This document shows, piece after piece, positions 7,877 to 15,950 of a DNA stretch of 64,000 nt. This DNA comes from Rhodovastum atsumiense (GTDB lineage: Bacteria > Pseudomonadota > Alphaproteobacteria > Acetobacterales > Acetobacteraceae): NCBI RefSeq assembly GCF_937425535.1, contig NZ_OW485605.1, positions 1 to 64,000 of the forward strand, in the 5' to 3' direction. Each line of letters opens with the position of its first letter. Position 1 is the stretch's first letter. The notes under the pieces are model-generated. The model made no database searches. It saw only the letters and a program-made list of their open reading frames with translations, and was not told where the DNA came from. The position numbers and the translations under genes were made by a program.

Positions 7877-8432
7877 GGCACGTTGGCCGCAGGTAGACGT
7901 CGACGGGCGGCGAGATCCAATCGTCGCTGCGCTTACACTCCAGGCAAACCCGGTTGCCGATGCTGTCCGACATGAAGAGGTTCCCGCACAGCAGGCACTT
8001 GCGCTCCTTGCGTCCGGTCGTGGGCGTCCTCGGCTTCTTGCGGTCGTCCCTCTCCCTTTCCGACGGCGGACTCTTTCGGGCGGCAACGTCCGGCATGGGC
8101 GGCAGCGGCAGGTCCGCGACCGCCCGGGTCCCGACGAGGACGATGAGGCGCGCGGCCACGGCGTCCGGGCTCCGGTCGAGCGCCGTGGCGATGTCGGGCA
8201 GCGTGTGCCGCCGCCCGGCCGCCATCGCGATTGCCTGGGCATCCTCGTCCGGCGTCCAGCTATCACGGCGCGCGCGGTCACCCGCCACGGCGCCCATGCG
8301 GCTCGCCAGCGTCTGGACGGAGCCGCGCGTGCGCCCAAGGAGGCCCGCCGCAACGTGGTAGGAACCGTATTCCCGGAGGGCGGCGACGAGCCGCTCGCGG
8401 TCCTCGGTGGTGATCCGCTGGCGGTCAGACAT
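7869..8432 (-). CDS. HTH protein with zinc ribbon
   Basis: 187 residues, start at 8432 overlapping the upstream stop (ATGTCTGA). Two SANT/HTH-like helical segments (about 8-40, and 58-98 beginning SWTPDEDAQAI) precede a linker rich in Arg, Lys and Pro. The C-terminus has CLLCGNLFMSD and CLECK, a four-Cys zinc ribbon (about 147-168). The design suggests a DNA-binding phage protein, perhaps a late regulator. It is cotranscribed with its neighbours. Confidence 0.65.
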   Translation of the reverse strand: MSDRQRITTEDRERLVAALREYGSYHVAAGLLGRTRGSVQTLASRMGAVAGDRARRDSWTPDEDAQAIAMAAGRRHTLPDIATALDRSPDAVAARLIVLVGTRAVADLPLPPMPDVAARKSPPSERERDDRKKPRTPTTGRKERKCLLCGNLFMSDSIGNRVCLECKRSDDWISPPVDVYLRPTCHV

Positions 8433-8811
8433 TGCGCGCCTCCCCGCCCCCGGCCGCCGCACCGACGCCCGCCGCCTCGTCGCCAACCAGGCCGCCGAGA
8501 ATGGTCCGGGCGGCCGCCTCGAGGTCGTCGCGGACCTGCCTGAGGCGGGCGTCCGGGTGTCCCTCGAGGCGTTCCGTGGCGCGCCAGGCATCCCACAAGG
8601 TGTCGCCGGCGACGCGCAGGGCGGCACGGCGGTGGTGGGCCGCCGGGAGTTCGGCGGCCGCCGTGCGCAGTTCGCGCGCATACTCGAGCGCATCGGCAGC
8701 CGCGCCCGGCAGCATGTCGTCCAGGCCGCAGTCGGCCAGGTCGCGCGCGGCGGTCGCGTTGATCAACAGGAGCGCCAAATTTGTGTTGTAAGCGGATTGT
8801 GCAAAGGACAT
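8425..8811 (-). CDS. Hypothetical helical protein
   Basis: 128 residues from the ATG at 8811, which has GGAGG 6 bases upstream; a longer frame to 8955 lacks a ribosome site. Nearly all-helical and Ala-rich with charged faces, no cysteines of note except one, ending in a Gly/Ala-rich tail. First gene of an operon of four genes joined by 8-base overlaps. No family recognised. Confidence 0.6.
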   Translation of the reverse strand: MSFAQSAYNTNLALLLINATAARDLADCGLDDMLPGAAADALEYARELRTAAAELPAAHHRRAALRVAGDTLWDAWRATERLEGHPDARLRQVRDDLEAAARTILGGLVGDEAAGVGAAAGGGEARNV

Positions 8812-9232
8812 CTCGCTCCTCCCCGGGGAGCCCGTGCCTTGCTCGGCGCTCTTGCGCGCGGCACGGATGGCGGCCGATTTTTTCCGGCCTCGATCAGAGA
8901 TGGGCAGTCGGGGAGGCGGAAAGCAAGCTTGGCGGCTTGGGGATTTCTTTGACATAATCTGCAGACTTTCGGAGAAGACGTTGTCTCCCCTCCCCCGCAG
9001 GCGCTATGCTGCCAAGCAGGCAACGCCTGCAGGTCCACCATTGGGGGCCGCACCGAGGGCTGGGGTGTTCCCCCGGCCCTCGGTGTTTCTGCGGGTCGGC
9101 GGTGAGCCCGCGCACGCGAAAGCCGCCCGAAGCTCTCCTCCGAAGTTCGCAACCGTCCCCAACAATCTCAGTTCGGCGCCGCCGGGTTCATCATGACAAC
9201 TTTTCCCTCTGGCGGCGGGCCCAAGGATGCGA
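8812..9232. other. Intergenic region with one hairpin
   Basis: No gene with a credible start is seen. CACCGAGGGC (9051-9060) and GCCCTCGGTG (9076-9085) form a 10-bp hairpin followed on the plus strand by TTTCTG, a possible terminator. The stretch upstream of 8811 should contain the promoter of the 8811-7228 operon; a convincing pair of boxes is not evident. Confidence 0.4.
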
Positions 9233-9261
9233 AAGCCGCCCAGCTGGTGTCCGGGCGGCTT
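9233..9261 (-). terminator. Hairpin terminator
   Basis: AAGCCGCCC (9233-9241) pairs with GGGCGGCTT (9253-9261). The minus strand continues TTTCGC, so it should end transcription of the 9288-9641 gene. A TGTCAACA motif overlaps at 9264-9271. Confidence 0.65.
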
Positions 9262-9287
9262 CATGTCAACACGGCGGCTGGTGACCG

Positions 9288-9641
9288 TCAGGCGGCCGGC
9301 AGTGCCTGCAGCGCGCGGCCGCACACGTAGATGACGTCCAGGCAGCAGCCGGCGGCCCGCCCCCAGTCGGCGTCGTCTCCGTGGGCGCCGACGGTCCCTT
9401 CAGCGCATTCGGCCGCGAGCCGGAGGATGCCGATGGAATCCCGCAGGCCAGCCGCCTCATCGCCGGACATCGGCGCCGTGCCGTCGGCAACTGGCCTGAG
9501 GACCGCGAAGACGGACGTCGAGGCATCGGCCGCGAGCCAGGCCGCCTGTGTGCCCGGGGTGGCCGCCGCGGCGGCGTCCAGGGCGGATGTGGCGGCCGAG
9601 ATGATCTGGCGGGTGTCGGCGCTCGTCGTGTCCTCCCCCAA
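9288..9641 (-). CDS. Hypothetical Ala-rich helical protein
   Basis: About 117 residues, start uncertain: the only candidate at the 5' end is a TTG at 9641 inside a GGGGGAGG tract. An alternative frame upstream (from 9708) encodes MPIMTADIILKGIASFGGG, which could be the true N-terminus if a frameshift lies near 9640. The body is Ala-rich and helical with two adjacent Cys (AAGCCLDVIYVC). Function unknown. It is a stand-alone gene followed by a hairpin terminator. Confidence 0.5.
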   Translation of the reverse strand: MGEDTTSADTRQIISAATSALDAAAAATPGTQAAWLAADASTSVFAVLRPVADGTAPMSGDEAAGLRDSIGILRLAAECAEGTVGAHGDDADWGRAAGCCLDVIYVCGRALQALPAA

Positions 9642-9705
9642 AGCTTGCGATGCCCTTGAGGATGATGTCGGCGGTCATGATCGGCATCCGCAAGGGCTCG
9701 GCCGC

Positions 9706-9729
9706 CATTTTCGTTTGCGCACGAAAATG
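9706..9729. promoter_or_regulatory. Palindrome CATTTTCGT-N6-ACGAAAATG
   Basis: Perfect 9-bp arms (9706-9714, 9721-9729) in the intergenic space between two divergent genes. No T-run follows on either strand, so an operator is more likely than a terminator. Confidence 0.45.
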
Positions 9730-9817
9730 CCGAAGCCGCCCGGACGCCCCTCTATGTGGCGGCTAGAGTAGAGCCGCCGCCATTTCCCGGCCTACGCAGG
9801 GCCGCTATATTGTTGAC

Positions 9818-11143
9818 ATGCACCGGTTTGCCGGATGCCCAACCTCCACCAATGAGACGGTGAGTCAGAGTTCTGCTCGCATGGAACGATACCGCGACCT
9901 GTTCGCCAAATTGTCCTCCGAGGGGCTGCTTGGCTCCGCCGAGGCAATCCGTCTGGCGCGTGAGCGCATGGGCCTGCCTATTGCCCATGCGATGCACCAG
10001 AGGTTCGAGCTGGCGCACGGCGCCCTCTCGGAGTTCATGCGTGCCCAACAAGACCGCCAGCGGCTCATTGAGGCCGCCGGGCACCCTCTGTCGGCTACCC
10101 TCAAGGACCATGCTGCCTCCTTGGTCGGGGCTGGCGGCATCCCCCCAGAGATCCTGCGCCAGGCAGAAGTCCAGACGCGGCTACTGGCGACGTTCGGGGG
10201 CGCAGCAGACCGCATCAATGAACTCATTGGCGCCTCGGCACCGGTGCACGCTCAAGCGGCATCGATGCTGGCAACGTTCAAGGAGGCCAGAATCCATGAG
10301 GCTGCCATGCAGGCGGCCGAGATGGCAGCACGTATCCACCTGCCGGATTTCCTCGAACAGCATCGGCTTGGCGCTCCGGCTTTGGCCGACCATCTGACGA
10401 TCGCTGGCCTGTCCCGTTCTGCCGATGCCAGCCGGTGGAACGATACCGGCTATCTCTCGGCGTTCAGCGGTGCGGCTGCCATGGCGCAGGCACTCGGGCA
10501 CCACGACCGGATCGGCGCCAACCTATGTGGCGCGATGGACTCACTCTCCGTCGAGGGCTTCGCCGGCCCTTCGGGCCTGCGGGACTACCAGGGGGTCTTG
10601 AATGCGGCGGGCCTCGTGCTTCCGAGATGGCCGCAGTTCCGTCCCGTGAGCCACCGGGAACGGGCAGCACGTCAGAGGCGACGGCTGGCTCAGCATCAGC
10701 CATCGCAGCATGTCAGAAAGGCGATGCCGCTCGTCCACCAGCACGAATCCTACCTCCGGCAAGCCATAGACGAGGTAATGGAGGCGGAATACGGGGAGAA
10801 CTGGGTCGAGGAGCGGCTGCCGCTGTGCGGTCCGGCAGGCCGCAGGCTCTTCGGGAAATGGCAGAACAGGGGAGGGCATGCCCTCGACCATGCCGACTAT
10901 CCCGATTACCTGGCCATCATGGCTCACCCGGAGCACTTCGACGCAATCTTCGCCATCGCCTTCGAGGACATTCCGGTTCTGACCGACCTTATGGAGAAAG
11001 CCCGCCGCCTCCGGGCAGCATCACACCACCCGGGGCACGAGTTCACTGCCGCCGACCTGCGCGACCTTCGCGTCACCTGGAATGCGATAAAACGGGGGCT
11101 GTGCCTTCTTGAGGGCAGCCATGAAGTCGTCTTTGAGCCCTGA
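9818..11143 (+). CDS. Swt1-like HEPN-domain protein
   Basis: 441 residues from the ATG at 9818, which abuts a TGTTGACA motif; an internal ATG at 9881 is possible, and neither has a good ribosome site. The N-terminal 290 residues are helical and unassigned. The C-terminal part (about 308-440) has the layout of a Swt1-type HEPN domain: LRQAIDEVMEAEYGENWVEERLP, then DYPDYLAIM, a Phe-rich helix pair and a final helix with LRDLRVTWN in the position of the RNxxxH motif. The usual catalytic Arg-Asn is changed to LRVTWN, so RNase activity is uncertain. HEPN proteins often act in toxin or defence roles. Confidence 0.6.
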   Translation: MHRFAGCPTSTNETVSQSSARMERYRDLFAKLSSEGLLGSAEAIRLARERMGLPIAHAMHQRFELAHGALSEFMRAQQDRQRLIEAAGHPLSATLKDHAASLVGAGGIPPEILRQAEVQTRLLATFGGAADRINELIGASAPVHAQAASMLATFKEARIHEAAMQAAEMAARIHLPDFLEQHRLGAPALADHLTIAGLSRSADASRWNDTGYLSAFSGAAAMAQALGHHDRIGANLCGAMDSLSVEGFAGPSGLRDYQGVLNAAGLVLPRWPQFRPVSHRERAARQRRRLAQHQPSQHVRKAMPLVHQHESYLRQAIDEVMEAEYGENWVEERLPLCGPAGRRLFGKWQNRGGHALDHADYPDYLAIMAHPEHFDAIFAIAFEDIPVLTDLMEKARRLRAASHHPGHEFTAADLRDLRVTWNAIKRGLCLLEGSHEVVFEP

Positions 11144-11194
11144 GCCAGAGATGTTGTATTCTATATGGATTCGAAACAGATTTGAGGCGAGGAC

Positions 11195-11959
11195 GTGCCG
11201 AGACGAATGACGAGGCGGCAGACTTTCGCATTGAGCGGCCTGTGCGCGGCGTCGCTGGCCACTCAGGCACGCGCCGCCGACATGGTGATTCCCGCTGGCT
11301 ATGCCGTCGCCCAGCATTTCAACGTCGACAAGCCGGGCGCGCCTCTTTCGTCGATCGTTCTCTTTGAGGACGTGCGCATCGATCGGTCCCTGCGCGCGAC
11401 CATGTGGGGAACGTCCTCTGACCCGATGTTCATCCTGACCGACCAGGATCCGGGGCGGGCCGAGGAGTTCTCGAGGAATCCCCCGCTGCCAGCCCTCCTC
11501 AGGTTCTTGACCCCCGAAGGGAGGGTGAGCGACCAGAGGGCCCTGGAGCATCCGCTGGCCCAGATGGAGATGGCAGCCATCAGGGGCGTCAAGGTGCCCG
11601 TGATGCTGCTCACCGTGGACGGGCACTCCGGGGTGGGGAGCTACAACGGCTGGCGCACCACGGTTCTGCGGCCGACCATCCGGGGCCTCGAACCGGATAC
11701 GGCGAAGCTGCAGGGCTCTGCGCAGACGCTCGCGCTGACGCGAACGGGCAAGGCTTCCTGGCGGATCGTGCCGACGCGCGACCGCCTCGGAGAGGAGATT
11801 CAGCAGGTGCGCTGTTTCCCTGCGGTGTCAGGCCCAGGATTTGTCATGACATTCATCACCTACCGCGTGGCAGGCGACGGGTGGATGGCACTGACCAGAC
11901 AGGAGCCAGGCTTCTGGGAGTCCGATCAGCCGTTCCCTGAAGCGCAGCGGTTTCCGTAG
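11195..11959 (+). CDS. Exported protein with Tat-like signal
   Basis: 254 residues with a GTG start at 11195 (ATG at 11207 possible). The N-terminus has two Arg pairs (RRMTRRQTF), a hydrophobic stretch and an AQARA-AD cleavage site near residue 28, fitting a twin-arginine signal. The mature part is a beta-rich domain of unknown type with a few Trp and no Cys pair beyond one. It stands alone between the HEPN gene and the OLD-like gene. Function unknown; a periplasmic role is inferred. Confidence 0.65.
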   Translation: MPRRMTRRQTFALSGLCAASLATQARAADMVIPAGYAVAQHFNVDKPGAPLSSIVLFEDVRIDRSLRATMWGTSSDPMFILTDQDPGRAEEFSRNPPLPALLRFLTPEGRVSDQRALEHPLAQMEMAAIRGVKVPVMLLTVDGHSGVGSYNGWRTTVLRPTIRGLEPDTAKLQGSAQTLALTRTGKASWRIVPTRDRLGEEIQQVRCFPAVSGPGFVMTFITYRVAGDGWMALTRQEPGFWESDQPFPEAQRFP

Positions 11960-12050
11960 TCGCCAAGCTGCTGCTGCCTGCTGTCAGTGTTACCTATGCT
12001 CGTCTTGCTTTCTATATCTTCAAAAAATCGAAACAATATAACTACAGTTG

Positions 12051-13499
12051 ATGCAAATGACTGACTCAAAAATCGTGCTTTCCGCCAAATTCAAATTAGC
12101 AAGCCGCTATGCAAACTTCGGCCCACTTCTAACAAAAATGGAAGTCGATGGCTTCCGTGGCATTAAAGCAGATATCGAGTTCGAGTATCCTGTGACAGCA
12201 ATCACTGGAACAAACGGATCAGGCAAGAGTACACTTGCTCAATTGTCGTTATGTGCATACCGAAGACCCGTCACGTCCAGCGATAAGCGTTATTATGTGC
12301 CTGATTTCTTTCCAGTTTCACCAGTAGACCCGGCCCCATTCACAGCTGACGCTGCCGTGAAATACGAATACCAAACGGAAAAAGCCAAGGACTCGCAGAG
12401 TGTGACCGTGACCCGCGTGAAAACGAAATGGTCCGGCTACAAGAGGCAACCTGAACGAGATTGCTACTATGTGGGTCTGACGCTCTACATCCCCAAGGTA
12501 GAGATGCGGGATATGAGCATATACAGGTCTTCTAAGATTGAGTTGACGGACAAACGAGATTTTGCAGATGGCGCAAAATATATCAGCCAAATTCTTGATA
12601 GCGCGTATAATGATGTTTATTTTCAAGGCATCGAGCACAACGACAAGCAGGGCGAACTCGGCATCACTGAGCGGTTCGGCACCAGTTATTCTGAGAACAA
12701 CATGGGCTTCGGTGAGGGCCGAGTAGTCTATATGGTCCGGCTGCTTGAAACGTCGCCGCTCCAAAGCCTGTTCGTCATTGAGGAGCCAGAAACATCACTG
12801 CACGAGAGCGCACAGTACAGGCTTGCAAGCTATCTGTTGGATGTGTGCGCCCGTCGGAAGCATCAGATTATCCTCACCACGCACTCGTCGGCGTTAACCG
12901 AGGCGCTGCCACCGGAAGCGCGAAAGTTTGTCTTCAGGGGGGATGCGGGTGTCCGCGTGTTCGACAGGATCTCCGGCTCGCGGGTGCGGGCAACGCTCTC
13001 GAATGGGCGCATCGGCAAGGTCGCCGTCTGCGTAGAGGACAATTTTGCATCCGCAATGCTACGGGAGATGATGCGCCGGCATGACCCGCTGATGCTCAAG
13101 GCTGTCGACCTTGTCGAGGCGGGCGATACGAAAGCCGTGCTGACAGCTAAATCTTTTTATGAGAAAGCGGGCATGAAGACACTAGCCGTACGAGATGCAG
13201 ATACGGCCCCTGATGAAGCCACAAACATCTTTGCACTCCCAGGCACGATGCCACCTGAGAAGGAAGTCTTTTCCTGCCCTGATGTCAGAGAGCGCATTGC
13301 AGCAGAATTTCAAGTCGAATTCACGAAACTAATGACGCAATATCCCGAAATGGACCACCATGACTATGTCAAAACGGTAGCCTATGAAGCACAGGAAGAC
13401 CCAGCACATGTGAGGGCGTGCGTCATAAAGTGGTTCCTTGACGCTAACGGGCCGGATTGGGGCGCCGACCTTATGAAGAAGCTCTCGATGGCTATCTGA
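12051..13499 (+). CDS. OLD-like AAA ATPase, AT-richer than neighbours
   Basis: 482 residues. Walker A GTNGSGKST at about 53-61, Walker B LFVIEEPETSLHE near 240, and the H-loop TTHSSALTEAL about 280. The C-terminal 170 residues start with VCVEDNFAS and include ADTAP, compatible with a TOPRIM-like nuclease as in OLD-family proteins, although the full E...DxD set is not clear. OLD-type ATPases act as anti-phage or toxin proteins. The gene and its 60-base leader are visibly AT-richer, with AAA/ATA codons rare elsewhere here, indicating separate acquisition. Start could be ATG 12051 or 12057; no clear ribosome site. Confidence 0.75.
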   Translation: MQMTDSKIVLSAKFKLASRYANFGPLLTKMEVDGFRGIKADIEFEYPVTAITGTNGSGKSTLAQLSLCAYRRPVTSSDKRYYVPDFFPVSPVDPAPFTADAAVKYEYQTEKAKDSQSVTVTRVKTKWSGYKRQPERDCYYVGLTLYIPKVEMRDMSIYRSSKIELTDKRDFADGAKYISQILDSAYNDVYFQGIEHNDKQGELGITERFGTSYSENNMGFGEGRVVYMVRLLETSPLQSLFVIEEPETSLHESAQYRLASYLLDVCARRKHQIILTTHSSALTEALPPEARKFVFRGDAGVRVFDRISGSRVRATLSNGRIGKVAVCVEDNFASAMLREMMRRHDPLMLKAVDLVEAGDTKAVLTAKSFYEKAGMKTLAVRDADTAPDEATNIFALPGTMPPEKEVFSCPDVRERIAAEFQVEFTKLMTQYPEMDHHDYVKTVAYEAQEDPAHVRACVIKWFLDANGPDWGADLMKKLSMAI

Positions 13500-13512
13500 T
13501 TTACTTTTCGGA

Positions 13513-13809
13513 TCAGCCTGCCTTGAGCGTTTCGGCGCGCCGCCCCAGGAACGCCGCCTTGGCTGCCTCCCAGTCGCCGCCGGCCCCGGCCAACGGCCGC
13601 ACCAAGAGCACCTGCATGGCGTCGGCAGGCTGGTAGTAGCCGCCCTCGGTCACCGCAAGCCAAGCAACGTCTCCGGCCGCCTCAAGCTGGCGTGCGACTT
13701 CGGCCAGCTCGGCGTCTGTCGGGTCCGAATGACGGCCGAGCCAAGCGTGGCGGCCGTCGGCGGTGATGACGGCCCAGCGGTGCTCGCGGACGATGCCTGT
13801 GCTACCCAT
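13513..13809 (-). CDS. Small hypothetical protein
   Basis: 98 residues, ATG at 13809. It starts with a strand-turn-strand pattern (HRWAVITADGRHAWLGRHSDP) then an Ala/Glu helix, and ends with LLVRPLAGAGGDWEAAKAAF. It resembles small phage/plasmid accessory proteins but no family is recognised. It is divergent from vsr, with only 9 bases between the two start codons, so the two promoters must overlap the opposite gene. Confidence 0.55.
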   Translation of the reverse strand: MGSTGIVREHRWAVITADGRHAWLGRHSDPTDAELAEVARQLEAAGDVAWLAVTEGGYYQPADAMQVLLVRPLAGAGGDWEAAKAAFLGRRAETLKAG

Positions 13810-13818
13810 GGCCGCACC

Positions 13819-14304
13819 ATGCCACCGCCGGCCGCCCCTCGCCAGCTGCCCCGTCCGGACTTCTCGGATGTCCCCGAGGCGCGCCGCCGCAACATGGCGG
13901 CCGTCCGGGGCAGGGACACCAAGCCCGAGATGGCGGTCCGCCAGATGCTGCATGCGATGGGTTACCGCTTCCGGCTGCAGCGCCAGGACCTTCCAGGGCG
14001 GCCCGACATTGTGCTGCCGGGGCGCCATGCAGTGGTGGATGTAAGGGGGTGTTTTTTCCACCGCTGTCCCAACCCGGGCTGCAAAAACTCCGTGCTGCCG
14101 AAGACCAGGGCCGACTGGTGGGCGGCCAAGCTTGCCAGGAACGTCGAGCGTGACTTGGCCAATCAGGCAGCCCTGGAGTCGGCTGGCTGGCGGGTTTTTG
14201 TTGTCTGGGAGTGCCAAGTGCGTTCAGACCGGGGGGCGCTGGCCCAAAAACTGGCAGATTTTCTTGGTCCACCAGGGATTGCACGCAGGGAATCGGAGCC
14301 CTGA
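13819..14304 (+). CDS. vsr: Very short patch repair endonuclease Vsr
   Basis: 161 residues. The Vsr signature is complete in order: RRNMAAVRGRDTKPE (about 23-37), GYRFRLQRQDLPGRPDIVLPG (48-68, including the catalytic Asp), GCFFHRCP (about 77-84), KNVERD-like ARNVERD, and WECQV (about 128). Vsr nicks T:G mismatches made by deamination of m5C at Dcm sites. The second His of the usual FWHxH is replaced by Cys, which may weaken activity. Start chosen at 13819, after which the family homology begins; an upstream in-frame ATG at 13729 lies in the opposite gene. It is paired with dcm, 76 bases downstream. Confidence 0.9.
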   Translation: MPPPAAPRQLPRPDFSDVPEARRRNMAAVRGRDTKPEMAVRQMLHAMGYRFRLQRQDLPGRPDIVLPGRHAVVDVRGCFFHRCPNPGCKNSVLPKTRADWWAAKLARNVERDLANQAALESAGWRVFVVWECQVRSDRGALAQKLADFLGPPGIARRESEP

Positions 14305-14306
14305 AA

Positions 14307-14378
14307 GTAGGCTCCTGGCAAGCCTTACAGGACCTGGTACCATCCGCCACGCCGCGACTCGGCGGCCCAGGAGCCTAC
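14307..14378 (+). promoter_or_regulatory. 12-bp inverted repeat with three CCWGG sites before dcm
   Basis: GTAGGCTCCTGG (14307-14318) and CCAGGAGCCTAC (14367-14378) are perfect inverted repeats. The downstream arm contains the dcm ribosome site (GGAG). Three CCWGG sequences lie inside the 72 bases (about 14314, 14333 and 14367). This could be an RNA hairpin limiting dcm translation or an operator sensed through methylation. Confidence 0.55.
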
Positions 14379-14380
14379 GA

Positions 14381-15853
14381 ATGGATGCCTTGACGAAACC
14401 GGAGATCGATACCGCCGCGCAAGCGAAGCTGGCGCGGCTGGCCCGTGGGGAAAAGCCGCGGGTGTTGGACATGTTCTCCGGAGCTGGCGGGATTTCCCTG
14501 GGCTTCCAGAGGGCAGGCTTCCAGATCGACGGCGCCCTTGAGCTGGACGAGCTCGCGGCCTGCACCCATGCCACCAACTTCCACGGGGGCGATCCTGAGC
14601 AGCTGAAGCTGCACGCGAAGCCCCGCGACATGACGAAGGTCGAGCCTGAGGAACTGGTCGAGGAGCTCGGGCTGGGCTCGGTGGACAGCGCGATAGACGT
14701 CCTGGTCGGCGGGCCGCCATGCCAGGCTTACGCGCGGGTCGGGCGCGCCAAGCTTAGAGAGGTCGCCGAACACCCACAGGCATTCAAGGTGGACCCGCGC
14801 GGCAACCTGTTTCTGCGCTATTTGGCGTATGTGAAAGCCCTGCGCCCACTTGCCATACTGATGGAAAATGTGCCCGACATTCTGAATTTTGGTGGGCACA
14901 ATATCATCGAAGAGATGGTCGAAGCACTTGATGTGCTTGGATATGATGCCCGTTACTCGCTAATCAACAGCGCATTTCATGGCTGCCCACAGATGCGCGA
15001 CCGCGTTTTCCTTGTCGCCTACCGCAAGGAACTCAAGGTCAAGCCACGGTTTCCCAAGGCTACCCACCACATGGAATTGCCGCCTGGCTATGCTGGTACC
15101 CGGGCAGTAGCGCTGCGCTATGTCGACATTCTCGGCGGCGCCGGATACGTCCAGGCCGACCTGGGTGACGAAAGCCTGCCGTTTCCTGTGACCGCCGAAG
15201 AGGCGATCGGCGACCTGCCGCCAATCCTTGGCACGTCTGTGAAGCGCGGCGCACGCCGGTTCAGCCGGGCCACCTGGGTCCCCTACCGGGAAGACGTCGA
15301 GCCCAGCGATTATGCGTCAAAGATGCGGAACTGGAAGGGCTTCGAGACGGACGGCGGCGTGATCGACCACGCCATCCGCTATCTTCCACGCGACCACTTG
15401 GTTTTCAAAGAGATGCGGCAGGGTGCCGAGTATCCGGAGGCACACGCGACCGCCGTCAGAATCGCCCGACGTGAAGCGGTGCGCCTAGGCATCCGGGAGG
15501 GCACCAAGGCATACCAGGAACACTACAAAGGGATCGTCCCCCCTTACGACGTCAGTAAGTTCCCCAACCGTTGGTGGAAATTGCGGCCAGACTACCCAGT
15601 CAGAACGTTGATGGCCCATCTCGGCAAGGACACCTACAGCCATATCCATTGGGACGGCGGGCAAGCCAGGACGATCTCCGTGCGCGAGGCGGCCCGCTTG
15701 CAGGGCTTCCCGGACGCCTTCCGGTTCTGCGGTACCATGAACCCGGCATTCCGGCAGATCGGCAACGCGGTTCCGCCGCTGATGGCGGCTGCCATTGCCA
15801 AGATCATGCGCTCCTCTTTGGAATCGGCAGCGAAGAGGTTGGCGGGCAGCTGA
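14381..15853 (+). CDS. dcm: DNA (cytosine-5) methyltransferase
   Basis: 490 residues, ATG at 14381 after GGAG. Motif I DMFSGAGGISLGF at 30-42, the catalytic GGPPCQAYARVG with Cys114, motif VI MENV at 161-164, the QMRDRVFLVAY motif about 210, and a C-terminal GNAVPPLMA near 468. The variable region (about 260-430) that fixes target specificity is long. With Vsr next to it and CCWGG sites in its leader, a CCWGG target is plausible but unproven. It forms the modification arm of the island extending to 22684. Confidence 0.95.
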   Translation: MDALTKPEIDTAAQAKLARLARGEKPRVLDMFSGAGGISLGFQRAGFQIDGALELDELAACTHATNFHGGDPEQLKLHAKPRDMTKVEPEELVEELGLGSVDSAIDVLVGGPPCQAYARVGRAKLREVAEHPQAFKVDPRGNLFLRYLAYVKALRPLAILMENVPDILNFGGHNIIEEMVEALDVLGYDARYSLINSAFHGCPQMRDRVFLVAYRKELKVKPRFPKATHHMELPPGYAGTRAVALRYVDILGGAGYVQADLGDESLPFPVTAEEAIGDLPPILGTSVKRGARRFSRATWVPYREDVEPSDYASKMRNWKGFETDGGVIDHAIRYLPRDHLVFKEMRQGAEYPEAHATAVRIARREAVRLGIREGTKAYQEHYKGIVPPYDVSKFPNRWWKLRPDYPVRTLMAHLGKDTYSHIHWDGGQARTISVREAARLQGFPDAFRFCGTMNPAFRQIGNAVPPLMAAAIAKIMRSSLESAAKRLAGS

Positions 15854-15950
15854 CAGCTGAGTCCCGTTCGAGCGGAAGGCCCGTCCAGTGGCCTTCCAAT
15901 GCGAGGCCGGGCGTGATCCAACCGGCGGGTCCTTCAGCAAGGATTCGCCG

